Positions 36,135 through 43,690 of a stretch of DNA of 64,000 bases are shown here, piece after piece; within the stretch, counting starts at the first letter, position 1, and each line of letters begins with the position of its first letter. Made by a program: the position numbers and the translations under genes. The notes beneath the pieces are model-generated. The model made no database searches and was not told where the DNA came from. It worked only from the letters and a program-made list of their open reading frames with translations. This DNA is from Stenotrophomonas hibiscicola ATCC 19867 (GTDB lineage Bacteria > Pseudomonadota > Gammaproteobacteria > Xanthomonadales > Xanthomonadaceae): assembly GCF_000382065.1 (NCBI RefSeq), contig NZ_KB907505.1:96657-160656 (forward strand). The letters run 5' to 3'.

Positions 36135-37433
36135 ATGCCTTTTGACGGCCCATTCCCCATGTCCACCCCTTCGCCCAAGCCCCTGGCCATCCGCGAGCGC
36201 CTTTCCGAAGTGCGCTACGAAATCCGCGGAGAACTGGCGCGGCGAGCCCGGGAACTGGAGGCGCAGGGCCGCAAGCTGATCAAGCTCAACATCGGCAACC
36301 CGGGCAACTTCGGTTTCCGTGCGCCCGAGCACCTGCAGCGCGCGATTGCCGATGACATGGGCCGTACCGACCCTTACACCCACCAGCAGGGCCTGCCGGT
36401 CGCACGCGAAGCCATTGCCGCCGCCTATGCGCGCCGCGGTGCGCCCGATGCGCATCCGGACCGGGTGTTCGTCGGCAACGGCGTGAGCGAACTGATCGAT
36501 CTGTCGCTGCGGGCGCTGTTGAACCCGGGCGATGAAGTGCTGGTGCCCTCGCCGGACTACCCGCTGTGGTCGGCCGCGGCCATCCTCAACGACGGCCGCC
36601 CGGTGTATTACCGCTGCGCGCCGGAAAACGGCTTCCAGCCCGACCCGACCGAGATCGAGACGCTGGTGTCCTCGCGCACCCGCGCCATCGTGCTGATCAA
36701 CCCGAACAACCCCAGCGGCGCCAGCTACCCGCGCGAACTGCTGGAGCGCGTGGTCGAGATCGCGCGCCGCCACAACCTGTTGCTGCTGGTCGACGAGATC
36801 TACGACCAGATCCTGTACGACGACGCGGTGTTCCAGCCGGTCGCGCCGCTGGCCGGCGACCATCCGTGCCTGACCTTCAGCGGCCTGAGCAAGGTGCACC
36901 GCGCCTGCGGCTGGCGCGTGGGCTGGGCGCACCTCAGTGGCGATGACGCACGCCTGGGCGATTTCCGCGCCGCGCTGGACCTGCTGAGCGCGCTGCGCCT
37001 GTGTGCCAACGTGCCGGGCCAGTACGCCATCGACGCGGCAGTGAACGGCCCGGACACCATTTCCGAGCTGTGCGCCCCCGGCGGCCGTCTGTATGAAACC
37101 CGGCGCGCGGTGATCGAGGCCTGCGAGGCCAGCGAACACCTGTCGCTGGTTGCCCCGGCCGGCGCGCTGTACGCGTTCCCGGCCGTGGTCGGTGCCGCCG
37201 CCAAGGGCTTCGACGACCACACCTTCGCCCTGGACCTGATGAACAACGAAGGCGTGCTGGTCGTACCGGGCTCAAGCTTCAACGTGCCTTACCGCCATCA
37301 CTTCCGCGTGACCCTGCTGCCGGAAGCCTCGGTCATGCGCGATGTGTTCGCACGCATCGACCGCGTGCTGGCCCGCCGTGCCGAGGACGCCACCAAGGTC
37401 GTGCCGCTGAAGCCGCGCCGTTCGGTGGCCTGA
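36135..37433 (+). CDS. alaA: PLP-dependent aminotransferase, AlaA-like
   Basis: The 432-residue class I aminotransferase forms alanine from pyruvate and glutamate in the AlaA subfamily. Typical features are KLIKLNIGNPGNFGFRAPEHL at the substrate-binding N-terminus, YPLWSAAAILNDG, NPNNPSGA, VDEIYDQILYDD and the PLP-lysine motif SGLSKVHRACGWRVGW. RLYETRRAV and the substrate-carboxylate Arg in HHFRVTLLP lie near the end. The GGATGGAAG site supports ATG 36135; MSTP at 36159 is an alternative. The SGNH hydrolase gene begins 3 nt after its stop. Confidence 0.88.
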   Translation: MPFDGPFPMSTPSPKPLAIRERLSEVRYEIRGELARRARELEAQGRKLIKLNIGNPGNFGFRAPEHLQRAIADDMGRTDPYTHQQGLPVAREAIAAAYARRGAPDAHPDRVFVGNGVSELIDLSLRALLNPGDEVLVPSPDYPLWSAAAILNDGRPVYYRCAPENGFQPDPTEIETLVSSRTRAIVLINPNNPSGASYPRELLERVVEIARRHNLLLLVDEIYDQILYDDAVFQPVAPLAGDHPCLTFSGLSKVHRACGWRVGWAHLSGDDARLGDFRAALDLLSALRLCANVPGQYAIDAAVNGPDTISELCAPGGRLYETRRAVIEACEASEHLSLVAPAGALYAFPAVVGAAAKGFDDHTFALDLMNNEGVLVVPGSSFNVPYRHHFRVTLLPEASVMRDVFARIDRVLARRAEDATKVVPLKPRRSVA

Positions 37434-37436
37434 GCC

Positions 37437-38054
37437 GTGGCGTTGTCCTACCTGGCGCTGGGCGACTCGTACACCATCGGAGAAGCGGTTGCCGTCGAAG
37501 GCCGCTGGCCGCACCAGCTTGCCGCCGCCCTGCGTGCGCAGGGCATTGAGCTGTCCGATCCGCAGACCATTGCAACCACCGGCTGGACCACCGACGAACT
37601 CGATGCCGGCATCGATGCGGCCGCGCCGCAGGGGCCGTTCGATTTCGTCAGCCTGCTGATCGGCGTCAACAACCAGTACCGCGGGCGTCCGCTGGACGAG
37701 TACCGCAGCCAGTTCCGGGCCCTGTTGGAGCGGGCGATCGGCTTCGCCGGCGGTGATGCCGGGCGCGTGCTGGTGCTGTCCTTCCCCGACTGGGGTGCAA
37801 CCCCGTTTGGTATCGGCAGCGGCCGTGACCTGGCCGCGATCGAGATCGAGACCGACGAGTTCAATGCCGCTGCCGAAGTGATCAGCACCCAGCAGGGCGT
37901 GGCCTTCGTCGACATCACCGATATCAGCCGTGACCAGGGCGACAACCCGGCGATGATCGCCGACGACGGCCTGCACCCTTCAGCACGGATGTACGCGCTG
38001 TGGAGCGCGCGCGCGCTGCCGGTCGCCGCCCACCTGCTCGGCGGAACGGACTGA
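37437..38054 (+). CDS. SGNH/GDSL-family hydrolase
   Basis: The 205-residue esterase/lipase-type hydrolase has its nucleophile Ser in block I (YLALGDSYTIGEAV), Gly in TTGWTTDEL, Asn in block III (LLIGVNNQYRG), and the Asp/His pair DDGLHPSARMY near the C-terminus. No signal peptide is seen, so it acts in the cytoplasm. It starts at GTG 37437, 3 nt after the aminotransferase stop, and ends 4 nt before the methyltransferase start, so the three are one operon. The substrate is unknown. Confidence 0.88.
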   Translation: MALSYLALGDSYTIGEAVAVEGRWPHQLAAALRAQGIELSDPQTIATTGWTTDELDAGIDAAAPQGPFDFVSLLIGVNNQYRGRPLDEYRSQFRALLERAIGFAGGDAGRVLVLSFPDWGATPFGIGSGRDLAAIEIETDEFNAAAEVISTQQGVAFVDITDISRDQGDNPAMIADDGLHPSARMYALWSARALPVAAHLLGGTD

Positions 38055-38058
38055 GGCG

Positions 38059-38778
38059 ATGGACGGCACGCCACGGAACGGCCCGCCCCTGCCCTGCACT
38101 CCCCTGGCCGCACCGCAGGCCCGTGCGATCGCCGAGGCATTCCGCCCCGCGCACGCTTGGGCCAGCCGCCGCGACTACTACTACACCCGCAGCAAGCTGG
38201 GCAGCGACCCGCTGTATGACGGCGTGCTGCAGCACCTGCCTGGCGACGGGCAACCCGTGCTGGACCTGGGCTGCGGGCTGGGCCTGTTCGCCCACGTGCT
38301 GCGCCAGCGCGGTGGCTCCCAGCCCTACCTGGGCGTGGACGTGGATGCCGGCAAGATCGCCCGCGCTCAGCGTGCCGCCACCGGCCTGCCCGCTGTGCGC
38401 TTCGACTGCCAGGACGTGCAGGCGCCGCTGCCGGCGCAGGCCGGGCATGTGCTGCTGCTGGATGTGCTGCAGTACCTGGACGCGGGCCCACAGCAGGCAC
38501 TGCTGCGTGAGGCCAGTGCACGGGTAGCCCGCGGTGGCCGCCTGCTGCTGCGCACGCCGCTCGCTACCGGCGATGGCCGCGACCGCACTACCCGTGTGGC
38601 GGACCGGCTGGCCTGGCTGGTCGGCTGGATGGGCACCCGCCCCCGTCATTACCCGGATCCGCAGGCGCTGCAGGCAACGCTGGTCGAAGCCGGATTACAG
38701 GTGACGCCCCCGCGTCCCCTGCATGGGCGCACGCCGTTCAACAGCTGGTTGCTGGTGGCCGAACGCCCCGCGTTGTAG
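38059..38778 (+). CDS. Class I SAM-dependent methyltransferase
   Basis: The 239-residue protein has motif I VLDLGCGLGLFAHVLRQRG, the acidic loop GVDVDAGKIARAQ and a motif IV region GHVLLLDVLQYLD. This marks it as a Rossmann-fold methyltransferase of unknown substrate. It is the last gene of the aminotransferase-hydrolase-methyltransferase run. Its TAG stop (38776-38778) falls in the GTAG head of a degenerate SMAG. Confidence 0.85.
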   Translation: MDGTPRNGPPLPCTPLAAPQARAIAEAFRPAHAWASRRDYYYTRSKLGSDPLYDGVLQHLPGDGQPVLDLGCGLGLFAHVLRQRGGSQPYLGVDVDAGKIARAQRAATGLPAVRFDCQDVQAPLPAQAGHVLLLDVLQYLDAGPQQALLREASARVARGGRLLLRTPLATGDGRDRTTRVADRLAWLVGWMGTRPRHYPDPQALQATLVEAGLQVTPPRPLHGRTPFNSWLLVAERPAL

Positions 38779-38811
38779 CGCCGAGTGCAGCATGTGCAGG
38801 CGCTGCGCTAC
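38775..38811. repeat. Degenerate SMAG-like palindrome at methyltransferase stop
   Basis: GTAGCGC at the left and GCGCTAC at the right (38805-38811) bracket an imperfect stem. The left TAG is the methyltransferase stop codon. Confidence 0.6.
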
Positions 38812-38830
38812 AGGATGATCGCCAACCCTT

Positions 38831-38854
38831 GTAGCGCCGAGCCCATGCTCGGCT
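38831..38854 (+). repeat. SMAG palindrome (GCCGAGC type)
   Basis: GTAGCGCCGAGCCCATGCTC... head and stem, followed by CTCTAC. It lies 25 nt beyond the deacetylase stop. Confidence 0.85.
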
Positions 38855-38878
38855 GCTCTACACCACCAGGGCCCGGCG

Positions 38879-39658
38879 TTACGGAACCGGCAGCCGCGCC
38901 TTCAGCCCCCGCTCGTCCAGCGCCTGCAGCACGCGTTCGATGATCGCCAGGTTGTGGCCGTGGGCGGCCCCCTCATGCAGCAGCACGATGGCGCCCGGGC
39001 GCAGGTCCGGCAGCAGCCGCGACAGCACGCCCTCCGGCGTGCAGCCGACACCGTCGTAGCCACGGGCGCTCCAGCCCACGCGCACAAGTCCCAGCGCCTT
39101 CAACACCGGCGCCACGAACGGATTGGTCATGCCCACCACCGAGCGGTACCAGCGCACCGGGCGACCGCCCACCGCCTGCAGCGCATGCTGGCAGCCCTCG
39201 ATCTCGGCACGCATCGCTGCCGGGCCCAGCCGCCAGAAGCGCGCCTGTGGATGACTGTGGCTGTGGTTGCCCAGGTCGTGGCCCCGGCGCAGGATCTCCT
39301 GCACCAGCTCCGGCTGCGCCAGCGCCCGCTCGCCGACCAGGAAGAACGTGGCACGTGCCTGGTGGCGATCCAGCAGATCGAGCACGGCCCGGGTCTCCGG
39401 GCCGGGACCGTCATCGATGGTCAACCAGACGCTGTTGCCGGCCTCCGGTACCCGGCTCAGCACCGGTGCGTAGAAGTGGCAGTTGGGCAGGAACACCGGC
39501 ACCAGAAAGAGCGCGTGGCTGGTCACCATCAGCGGCAGGCCCCACCGCCAGCCCGCCAGCGACCAGACCAGGATCACGGCCAGCTGCGACGCCACCAGCC
39601 AGGGCAGCCAGCGCCAGGGCCGGGTCGGGATGCGATGCAATGTTCCTGCGTTGCTCAT
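38879..39658 (-). CDS. Polysaccharide deacetylase (NodB-homology) family membrane protein
   Basis: The 259-residue protein has two hydrophobic N-terminal segments (about 15-55) and a NodB-homology domain. Motif 1 is WLTIDDGPGPETRAVLDLL with the base and metal Asp; motif 2 is GNHSHSHPQARF with the two metal His; RWYRSVVGMTNPF is a motif 3 variant; and LLHEGAAHGHN replaces the usual final motif. It would remove N-acetyl groups from a periplasmic glycan, but the substrate is unknown. An alternative ATG lies at 39673. It is divergent from the glutaredoxin-fusion gene. Confidence 0.85.
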   Translation of the reverse strand: MSNAGTLHRIPTRPWRWLPWLVASQLAVILVWSLAGWRWGLPLMVTSHALFLVPVFLPNCHFYAPVLSRVPEAGNSVWLTIDDGPGPETRAVLDLLDRHQARATFFLVGERALAQPELVQEILRRGHDLGNHSHSHPQARFWRLGPAAMRAEIEGCQHALQAVGGRPVRWYRSVVGMTNPFVAPVLKALGLVRVGWSARGYDGVGCTPEGVLSRLLPDLRPGAIVLLHEGAAHGHNLAIIERVLQALDERGLKARLPVP

Positions 39659-39717
39659 CCCCCATGATGCCATGAGGGGTAGAATTGATGATTCGAATTC
39701 CCGGAACCCCGACGTCC

Positions 39718-40644
39718 ATGTCCCTCGATCCCGCCCTGCGTTCGCGCATCGAATCCATCCTCAACGCCAACCGCGTCGTGCTGTTCATGAAGGGCCAGCC
39801 GTCGATGCCGCAGTGTGGTTTCTCGGCCAAGGCCGTCGGCGCCCTGCAGGACCTGGGCGTCGAGTTCGCCCACGTCAACGTGCTGGCCGACCAGGAAATC
39901 CGTGAAGGCATCAAGGCCTATGGCGACTGGCCGACCATTCCGCAGCTGTACATCGACGGCGAACTGGTCGGCGGCAGCGACATCGTGCTGCAGATGGCCG
40001 CCAGCGGCGAGCTGAGCAGCGTGCTGGGGCTGCCGGCACCGGACCGTACCCCGCCGAGCATCACCGTCACGCCGGCGGCCGTGGAAATGCTCAAGGGCGC
40101 GCTGGCCGATGCCCCGGGCGCGGCCCTGCAGCTGACCATCGACGCCCGCTTCCAGCCCAACTTCCAGCTGGCCCCCCACGACGAAAGCGCCATCGCCGCC
40201 GAGTCCAACGGCCTGCGCGTGCAGTTCGACCTGGCCAGCGCGCGTCGCGCCAACGGCATCACCATCGACTGGGTGGACGACATCCGCGGCAAGGGCCTGG
40301 CCATCGACAACCCGAATGCGCCCAAGCCGGTGCAGGAAATCAGCGTGCGCGATGCCGACGACCTGGTGCGTGCCGGCAACATCACCCTGGTGGACGTGCG
40401 CCCGGCCGACGAGCGCGAGATCGCTGCGGTGGGCGTGCCGTTCAAGACCTTCGACGGCAACGGCCGTGCCGAGCTGGAAGCCCTGCCCAAGGACACCGCA
40501 CTGGCCTTCATGTGCCACCACGGTGGCCGCAGCGCGCAGGCCGCCGAACAGTTCCGTGCGCTGGGCTTCACCAAGGTGTTCAACGTCACCGGCGGCATCA
40601 ATGCCTGGTCGGAAGATGTCGACAACGGCGTGCCGAAGTACTGA
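39718..40644 (+). CDS. Monothiol glutaredoxin (Grx4-type) fused to an IscA-like domain and a rhodanese
   Basis: The 308-residue protein has three parts. Residues 1-105 are a monothiol glutaredoxin with active-site CGFS (Cys33) that normally carries a [2Fe-2S] cluster with glutathione. Residues about 115-210 look like an A-type Fe-S carrier (ITVTPAAVEMLKGAL, ITIDWVDDIRGKGLAIDNPNAP) but lack its cluster cysteines. Residues about 215-308 are a rhodanese with catalytic Cys266 in CHHGGRS. The whole suggests Fe-S or sulfur trafficking. The start at 39718 gives the usual MSLDPALRSRIE N-terminus; an in-frame ATG at 39688 is possible. Strong hairpins follow. Confidence 0.9.
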   Translation: MSLDPALRSRIESILNANRVVLFMKGQPSMPQCGFSAKAVGALQDLGVEFAHVNVLADQEIREGIKAYGDWPTIPQLYIDGELVGGSDIVLQMAASGELSSVLGLPAPDRTPPSITVTPAAVEMLKGALADAPGAALQLTIDARFQPNFQLAPHDESAIAAESNGLRVQFDLASARRANGITIDWVDDIRGKGLAIDNPNAPKPVQEISVRDADDLVRAGNITLVDVRPADEREIAAVGVPFKTFDGNGRAELEALPKDTALAFMCHHGGRSAQAAEQFRALGFTKVFNVTGGINAWSEDVDNGVPKY

Positions 40645-40654
40645 TTGAAGGCCC

Positions 40655-40694
40655 GGGGTCAGCGCCCTTTCCTGCGGAAAGGCGATCTGACCCC
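40655..40694. repeat. Long hairpin, first of a tandem pair
   Basis: GGGGTCAG...CTGACCCC outer stem with inner CGCC/GGCG and CTTTCC/GGAAAG stems around TGC. It lies directly after the glutaredoxin-fusion gene and 2 nt before the next hairpin. Confidence 0.75.
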
Positions 40695-40695
40695 T

Positions 40696-40762
40696 AAAAA
40701 GGGGACGGAGGGGATTAAGTCGTTTGCGGCATAAACGACTTAATCCCCTCCGTCCCCTTTTT
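40696..40762. terminator. 30-bp perfect bidirectional terminator hairpin
   Basis: Arm 40696-40725 (AAAAAGGGGACGGAGGGG...) pairs perfectly with 40733-40762 around a 7-nt loop, with five A on the left and five or more T on the right. It lies between convergent genes and touches the DUF924 stop codon. Confidence 0.9.
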
Positions 40763-41302
40763 TCAGCCGGCGAAACCGCCTTCGGCCAGGTAATCCAGTT
40801 CTTCCGGGGTGGGGATGCGGCCCAGCACGGCATTACGGTGCGGAAAGCGCCCGAAGCGACGGATGATGTCGCGGTGCAGTTCGGCGTACTGCAGGTATTC
40901 CTTGTCACCCAGCACGTCGAACATCGCCACCGAACGGTCCTGGTCCAACGGGTCCTCGGAGTGCTCGAACGGCAGGTAGATGAAGGCGCGCAGCTTCGGC
41001 ACCAGCTGCAGGTCCAGGCCTTCCTCGATGGCGCGCATGGCGTAGTGCCGGGCCAGGCCATCGGTGGCATAGGAATGGGCAGTACCGCGGAAGCAGTTGC
41101 GCGGGAACTGGTCCAGCAGCAGCATCAGCGCCAGTGCGCCCTCGGCACTGCCCAGCCAGTGTTCACGCCCACGCGAAGCGGCGGCGAAATGCTCATCCAG
41201 GAACAACTGGCGGAACTGCGCGTCGAACGCATCGTCGCGGGCGAACCACTTCGCAGGGCCCGCTTCTTTCCAGAAATCCACCACTTGCGCGGCAACGTCC
41301 AT
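40763..41302 (-). CDS. DUF924 family protein
   Basis: The 179-residue, all-helical cytoplasmic protein (TPR-like fold predicted for the family) carries typical DUF924 blocks: VVDFWKEAGPAKWFARDDAFDAQF, LALMLLLDQFPRNCFRG, FIYLPFEHSEDPLDQ and GRFPHRNAVLGR. The function is unknown for the family. ATG 41302 was chosen because GGGGAG lies 7 nt upstream; a GTG is immediately before it. AMP nucleosidase lies upstream on the same strand (44-nt gap). Confidence 0.88.
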   Translation of the reverse strand: MDVAAQVVDFWKEAGPAKWFARDDAFDAQFRQLFLDEHFAAASRGREHWLGSAEGALALMLLLDQFPRNCFRGTAHSYATDGLARHYAMRAIEEGLDLQLVPKLRAFIYLPFEHSEDPLDQDRSVAMFDVLGDKEYLQYAELHRDIIRRFGRFPHRNAVLGRIPTPEELDYLAEGGFAG

Positions 41303-41345
41303 CACCTACTCCCCAGGGCCGGCGCGCCGCGCCAGGCCATCATCA

Positions 41346-42122
41346 TCATTCATCGAAGCGCAGGTGGCGGACCGACTTGCCGTTGCGCCGGATAAGCTTA
41401 AGCGCCTCGATACCGATCTGGATATGATTTTCCACGAACTGGGAGCTGACCTTGGCATCGGAAGCCTCGGTCTTGACCCCGTCGGGGATCATCGGCTGGT
41501 CCGAGACCAGCAGCAGCGCGCCACTGGGAATGTGGTTGGCGAAACCGGCCGCGAACACCGTGGCGGTTTCCATGTCGATGGCCATGCAGCGCATCGCCCG
41601 CAGCCGCTCCTTGAAGGCCTCGTCGTGCTCCCAGACCCGGCGGTTGGTGGTGTAGACGGTGCCGGTCCAGTAGTCGTGGCCGAGGTCGCGGATCATGGTC
41701 GAGACTGCACGCTGCAGCGCGAACGCCGGCAACGCCGGGACTTCCGGCGGCAGGTAATCGCCCGAGGTACCCTCGCCACGGATCGCTGCGATCGGCAGCA
41801 CCAGGTCGCCCAGCTGGTTCTTGCGCTTGAGGCCACCGCACTTGCCCAAAAACAGCACCGCCTTGGGCATCACTGCCGACAGCAGATCCATGATGATCGC
41901 GGCATTGGGGCTGCCCATGCCGAAGTTGATCATGGTGATGCCGTCGATGGTGGCACTGGCCATCGGCCGGTCCAGGCCGATGACCGGCGCGCCGGTCAAC
42001 TCGGAAAAGGTGTGCAGGTAACCGCCGAAATTGGTTAGCAGGATGTGCTGTCCGAACTGGTCCAAGGGCACGCCGGTGTACCGGGGCAGCCAGTTGTCGA
42101 CGATTTCCTGCTTGCTCTTCAT
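41346..42122 (-). CDS. amn: AMP nucleosidase, short form
   Basis: The 258-residue phosphorylase-superfamily enzyme hydrolyses AMP to adenine and ribose 5-phosphate. Recognisable blocks are GMGSPNAAIIMDLL, FLGKCGGLKRKNQLGDLVLPIAAIRGEGTS, TTNRRVWEHDEAFKE, and AIDMETATVFAAGFANHIPSGALLLVSDQPM with the nucleoside-binding MET motif. It lacks the extra N-terminal regulatory domain of the about 480-residue E. coli enzyme, so allosteric control by ATP and phosphate is probably different. It probably shares a transcript with the DUF924 gene. Confidence 0.88.
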   Translation of the reverse strand: MKSKQEIVDNWLPRYTGVPLDQFGQHILLTNFGGYLHTFSELTGAPVIGLDRPMASATIDGITMINFGMGSPNAAIIMDLLSAVMPKAVLFLGKCGGLKRKNQLGDLVLPIAAIRGEGTSGDYLPPEVPALPAFALQRAVSTMIRDLGHDYWTGTVYTTNRRVWEHDEAFKERLRAMRCMAIDMETATVFAAGFANHIPSGALLLVSDQPMIPDGVKTEASDAKVSSQFVENHIQIGIEALKLIRRNGKSVRHLRFDE

Positions 42123-42280
42123 GGGCGGTGGTCCGGTGCACGACGTGGGAACCGGCTATTTTCAGCCAGCCGGGCGGCCCCGTCGAGGCACTGCCGATGC
42201 ACCTGTGAAGAAGGTCACTTGGCAAGCCTACCACCGCCCGGCTAGCGTCGGCGACTGGATCACGTTGCGAGGGGAACTGC

Positions 42281-43690
42281 ATGGCATCGTCGTTGTTGCG
42301 CGCCGGAGTGGCACTGGCACTGCTTTCATTGAGCACGGCGCCTGCGGTGGGGGCGTCGCGCTTTGTCACCGATCCCTACCCCAGCACCTACCAGGCCCAT
42401 CCCGATGCGCCGGTACTGATCCAGAACGCCACCGTGCTGACCGGCACCGGCCAGCGCCTGGACAACGCCGACGTGCTGCTGCGCGACGGCCGCATCGTTG
42501 CCGTCGGCCGCCAGCTGCAGGCCGATGCCGCTGTCACCCGCATTGATGCACAGGGCAAGTGGGTCACTCCGGGCCTGATCGACGTGCATTCGCACCTGGG
42601 CGTGTATCCCAGCCCGGGTGTCGGTGCGCACAGCGACGGCAACGAGATGACCGCACCGGTCACCGCCAACGTCTGGGCCGAACATTCGGTGTGGCCGCAG
42701 GACCCGGGCTTCGCCACCGCGCTGGCCGGCGGCGTGACCAGCATGCAGGTGCTGCCGGGCTCGGCCAACCTGGTCGGTGGCCGCGGCGTGACCTTGAAGA
42801 ACGTCCCCGCCATCACCTACCAGGCGATGAAGTTTCCCGGTGCGCCCTGGGGCCTGAAAATGGCGTGCGGCGAGAACCCCAAGCGGGTCTATGGCGAGGG
42901 CAAGGGCGTGACCCCGGCCACGCGCATGGGCAACGTGGCCGGCTATCGTGCCGCCTTCATCGATGCCGCCGACTACATCGCCAGGAACAAGCCCAAGCCG
43001 GCCAAGCGCAAGAGCTGGTTCGGCAGCGACAAGGGCGACAGCGCCGGTGATGCCGGCGGCAAGCGCGATCTCAAGCTGGACACGCTGGCCGGCGCGATCG
43101 AAGGCGACATCCGCGTGCACATCCACTGCTATCGCGCCGACGAGATGGCCACCATGCTCGACCTGGCCAAGGAATTCGGCTTCAAGGTGGCCGCTTTCCA
43201 CCACGGCGTGGAGGCCTACAAGCTGGCCGACCGGCTGGCCGCCGACGGCGTCTGCGGTGCACTCTGGGCCGATTGGTGGGGCTTCAAGATGGAAGCCTTC
43301 GACGGCATTCCCGAGAACATCGCGCTGGTCGACCGGCCGAAGAACAGCTGCGCCGTCGTCCATTCCGATTCACCGGAAGGCATCCAGCGCCTGAACCAGG
43401 AAGCAGCCAAGGTGATCGCCGCCGCACGCCGCGCCCACATGCCGGAGATCACCCCCGAGCACGCCATCACCTGGATGACTGCCAACGCCGCCAGGGCGCT
43501 GGGGATTGAAGGCCAGACCGGCACTCTGGAGGCGGGCAAGATGGCCGATGTGGTGGTCTGGAACGGCAACCCCTTCAGTTCCTACGCGCTGGCCGAGCAG
43601 GTCTTCATCGACGGCCGCCGCCTGTACGACCGCAGCGCACCTGCGGCCACGCCACGTTCCGACTTCCAGCTTGGCCAGGAGGTGCACTGA
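42281..43690 (+). CDS. Exported amidohydrolase (imidazolonepropionase-like), first of a pair
   Basis: The 469-residue exported metal-dependent hydrolase has a signal peptide ending VGAS. The amidohydrolase-type N-terminal beta sandwich comes first, then WVTPGLIDVHSHLGV with the HxH metal ligands. Later ligand His residues appear in VHIHCYRADE and AFHHGVEAY, and the final Asp in VVHSDSPEG. The tail (TGTLEAGKMADVVVWNGNP) is typical. The substrate is not known; related secreted enzymes act on peptides or cyclic amides. AGGGGAA precedes the start. It overlaps its paralogue (TGATG), so both are made together. Confidence 0.88.
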   Translation: MASSLLRAGVALALLSLSTAPAVGASRFVTDPYPSTYQAHPDAPVLIQNATVLTGTGQRLDNADVLLRDGRIVAVGRQLQADAAVTRIDAQGKWVTPGLIDVHSHLGVYPSPGVGAHSDGNEMTAPVTANVWAEHSVWPQDPGFATALAGGVTSMQVLPGSANLVGGRGVTLKNVPAITYQAMKFPGAPWGLKMACGENPKRVYGEGKGVTPATRMGNVAGYRAAFIDAADYIARNKPKPAKRKSWFGSDKGDSAGDAGGKRDLKLDTLAGAIEGDIRVHIHCYRADEMATMLDLAKEFGFKVAAFHHGVEAYKLADRLAADGVCGALWADWWGFKMEAFDGIPENIALVDRPKNSCAVVHSDSPEGIQRLNQEAAKVIAAARRAHMPEITPEHAITWMTANAARALGIEGQTGTLEAGKMADVVVWNGNPFSSYALAEQVFIDGRRLYDRSAPAATPRSDFQLGQEVH

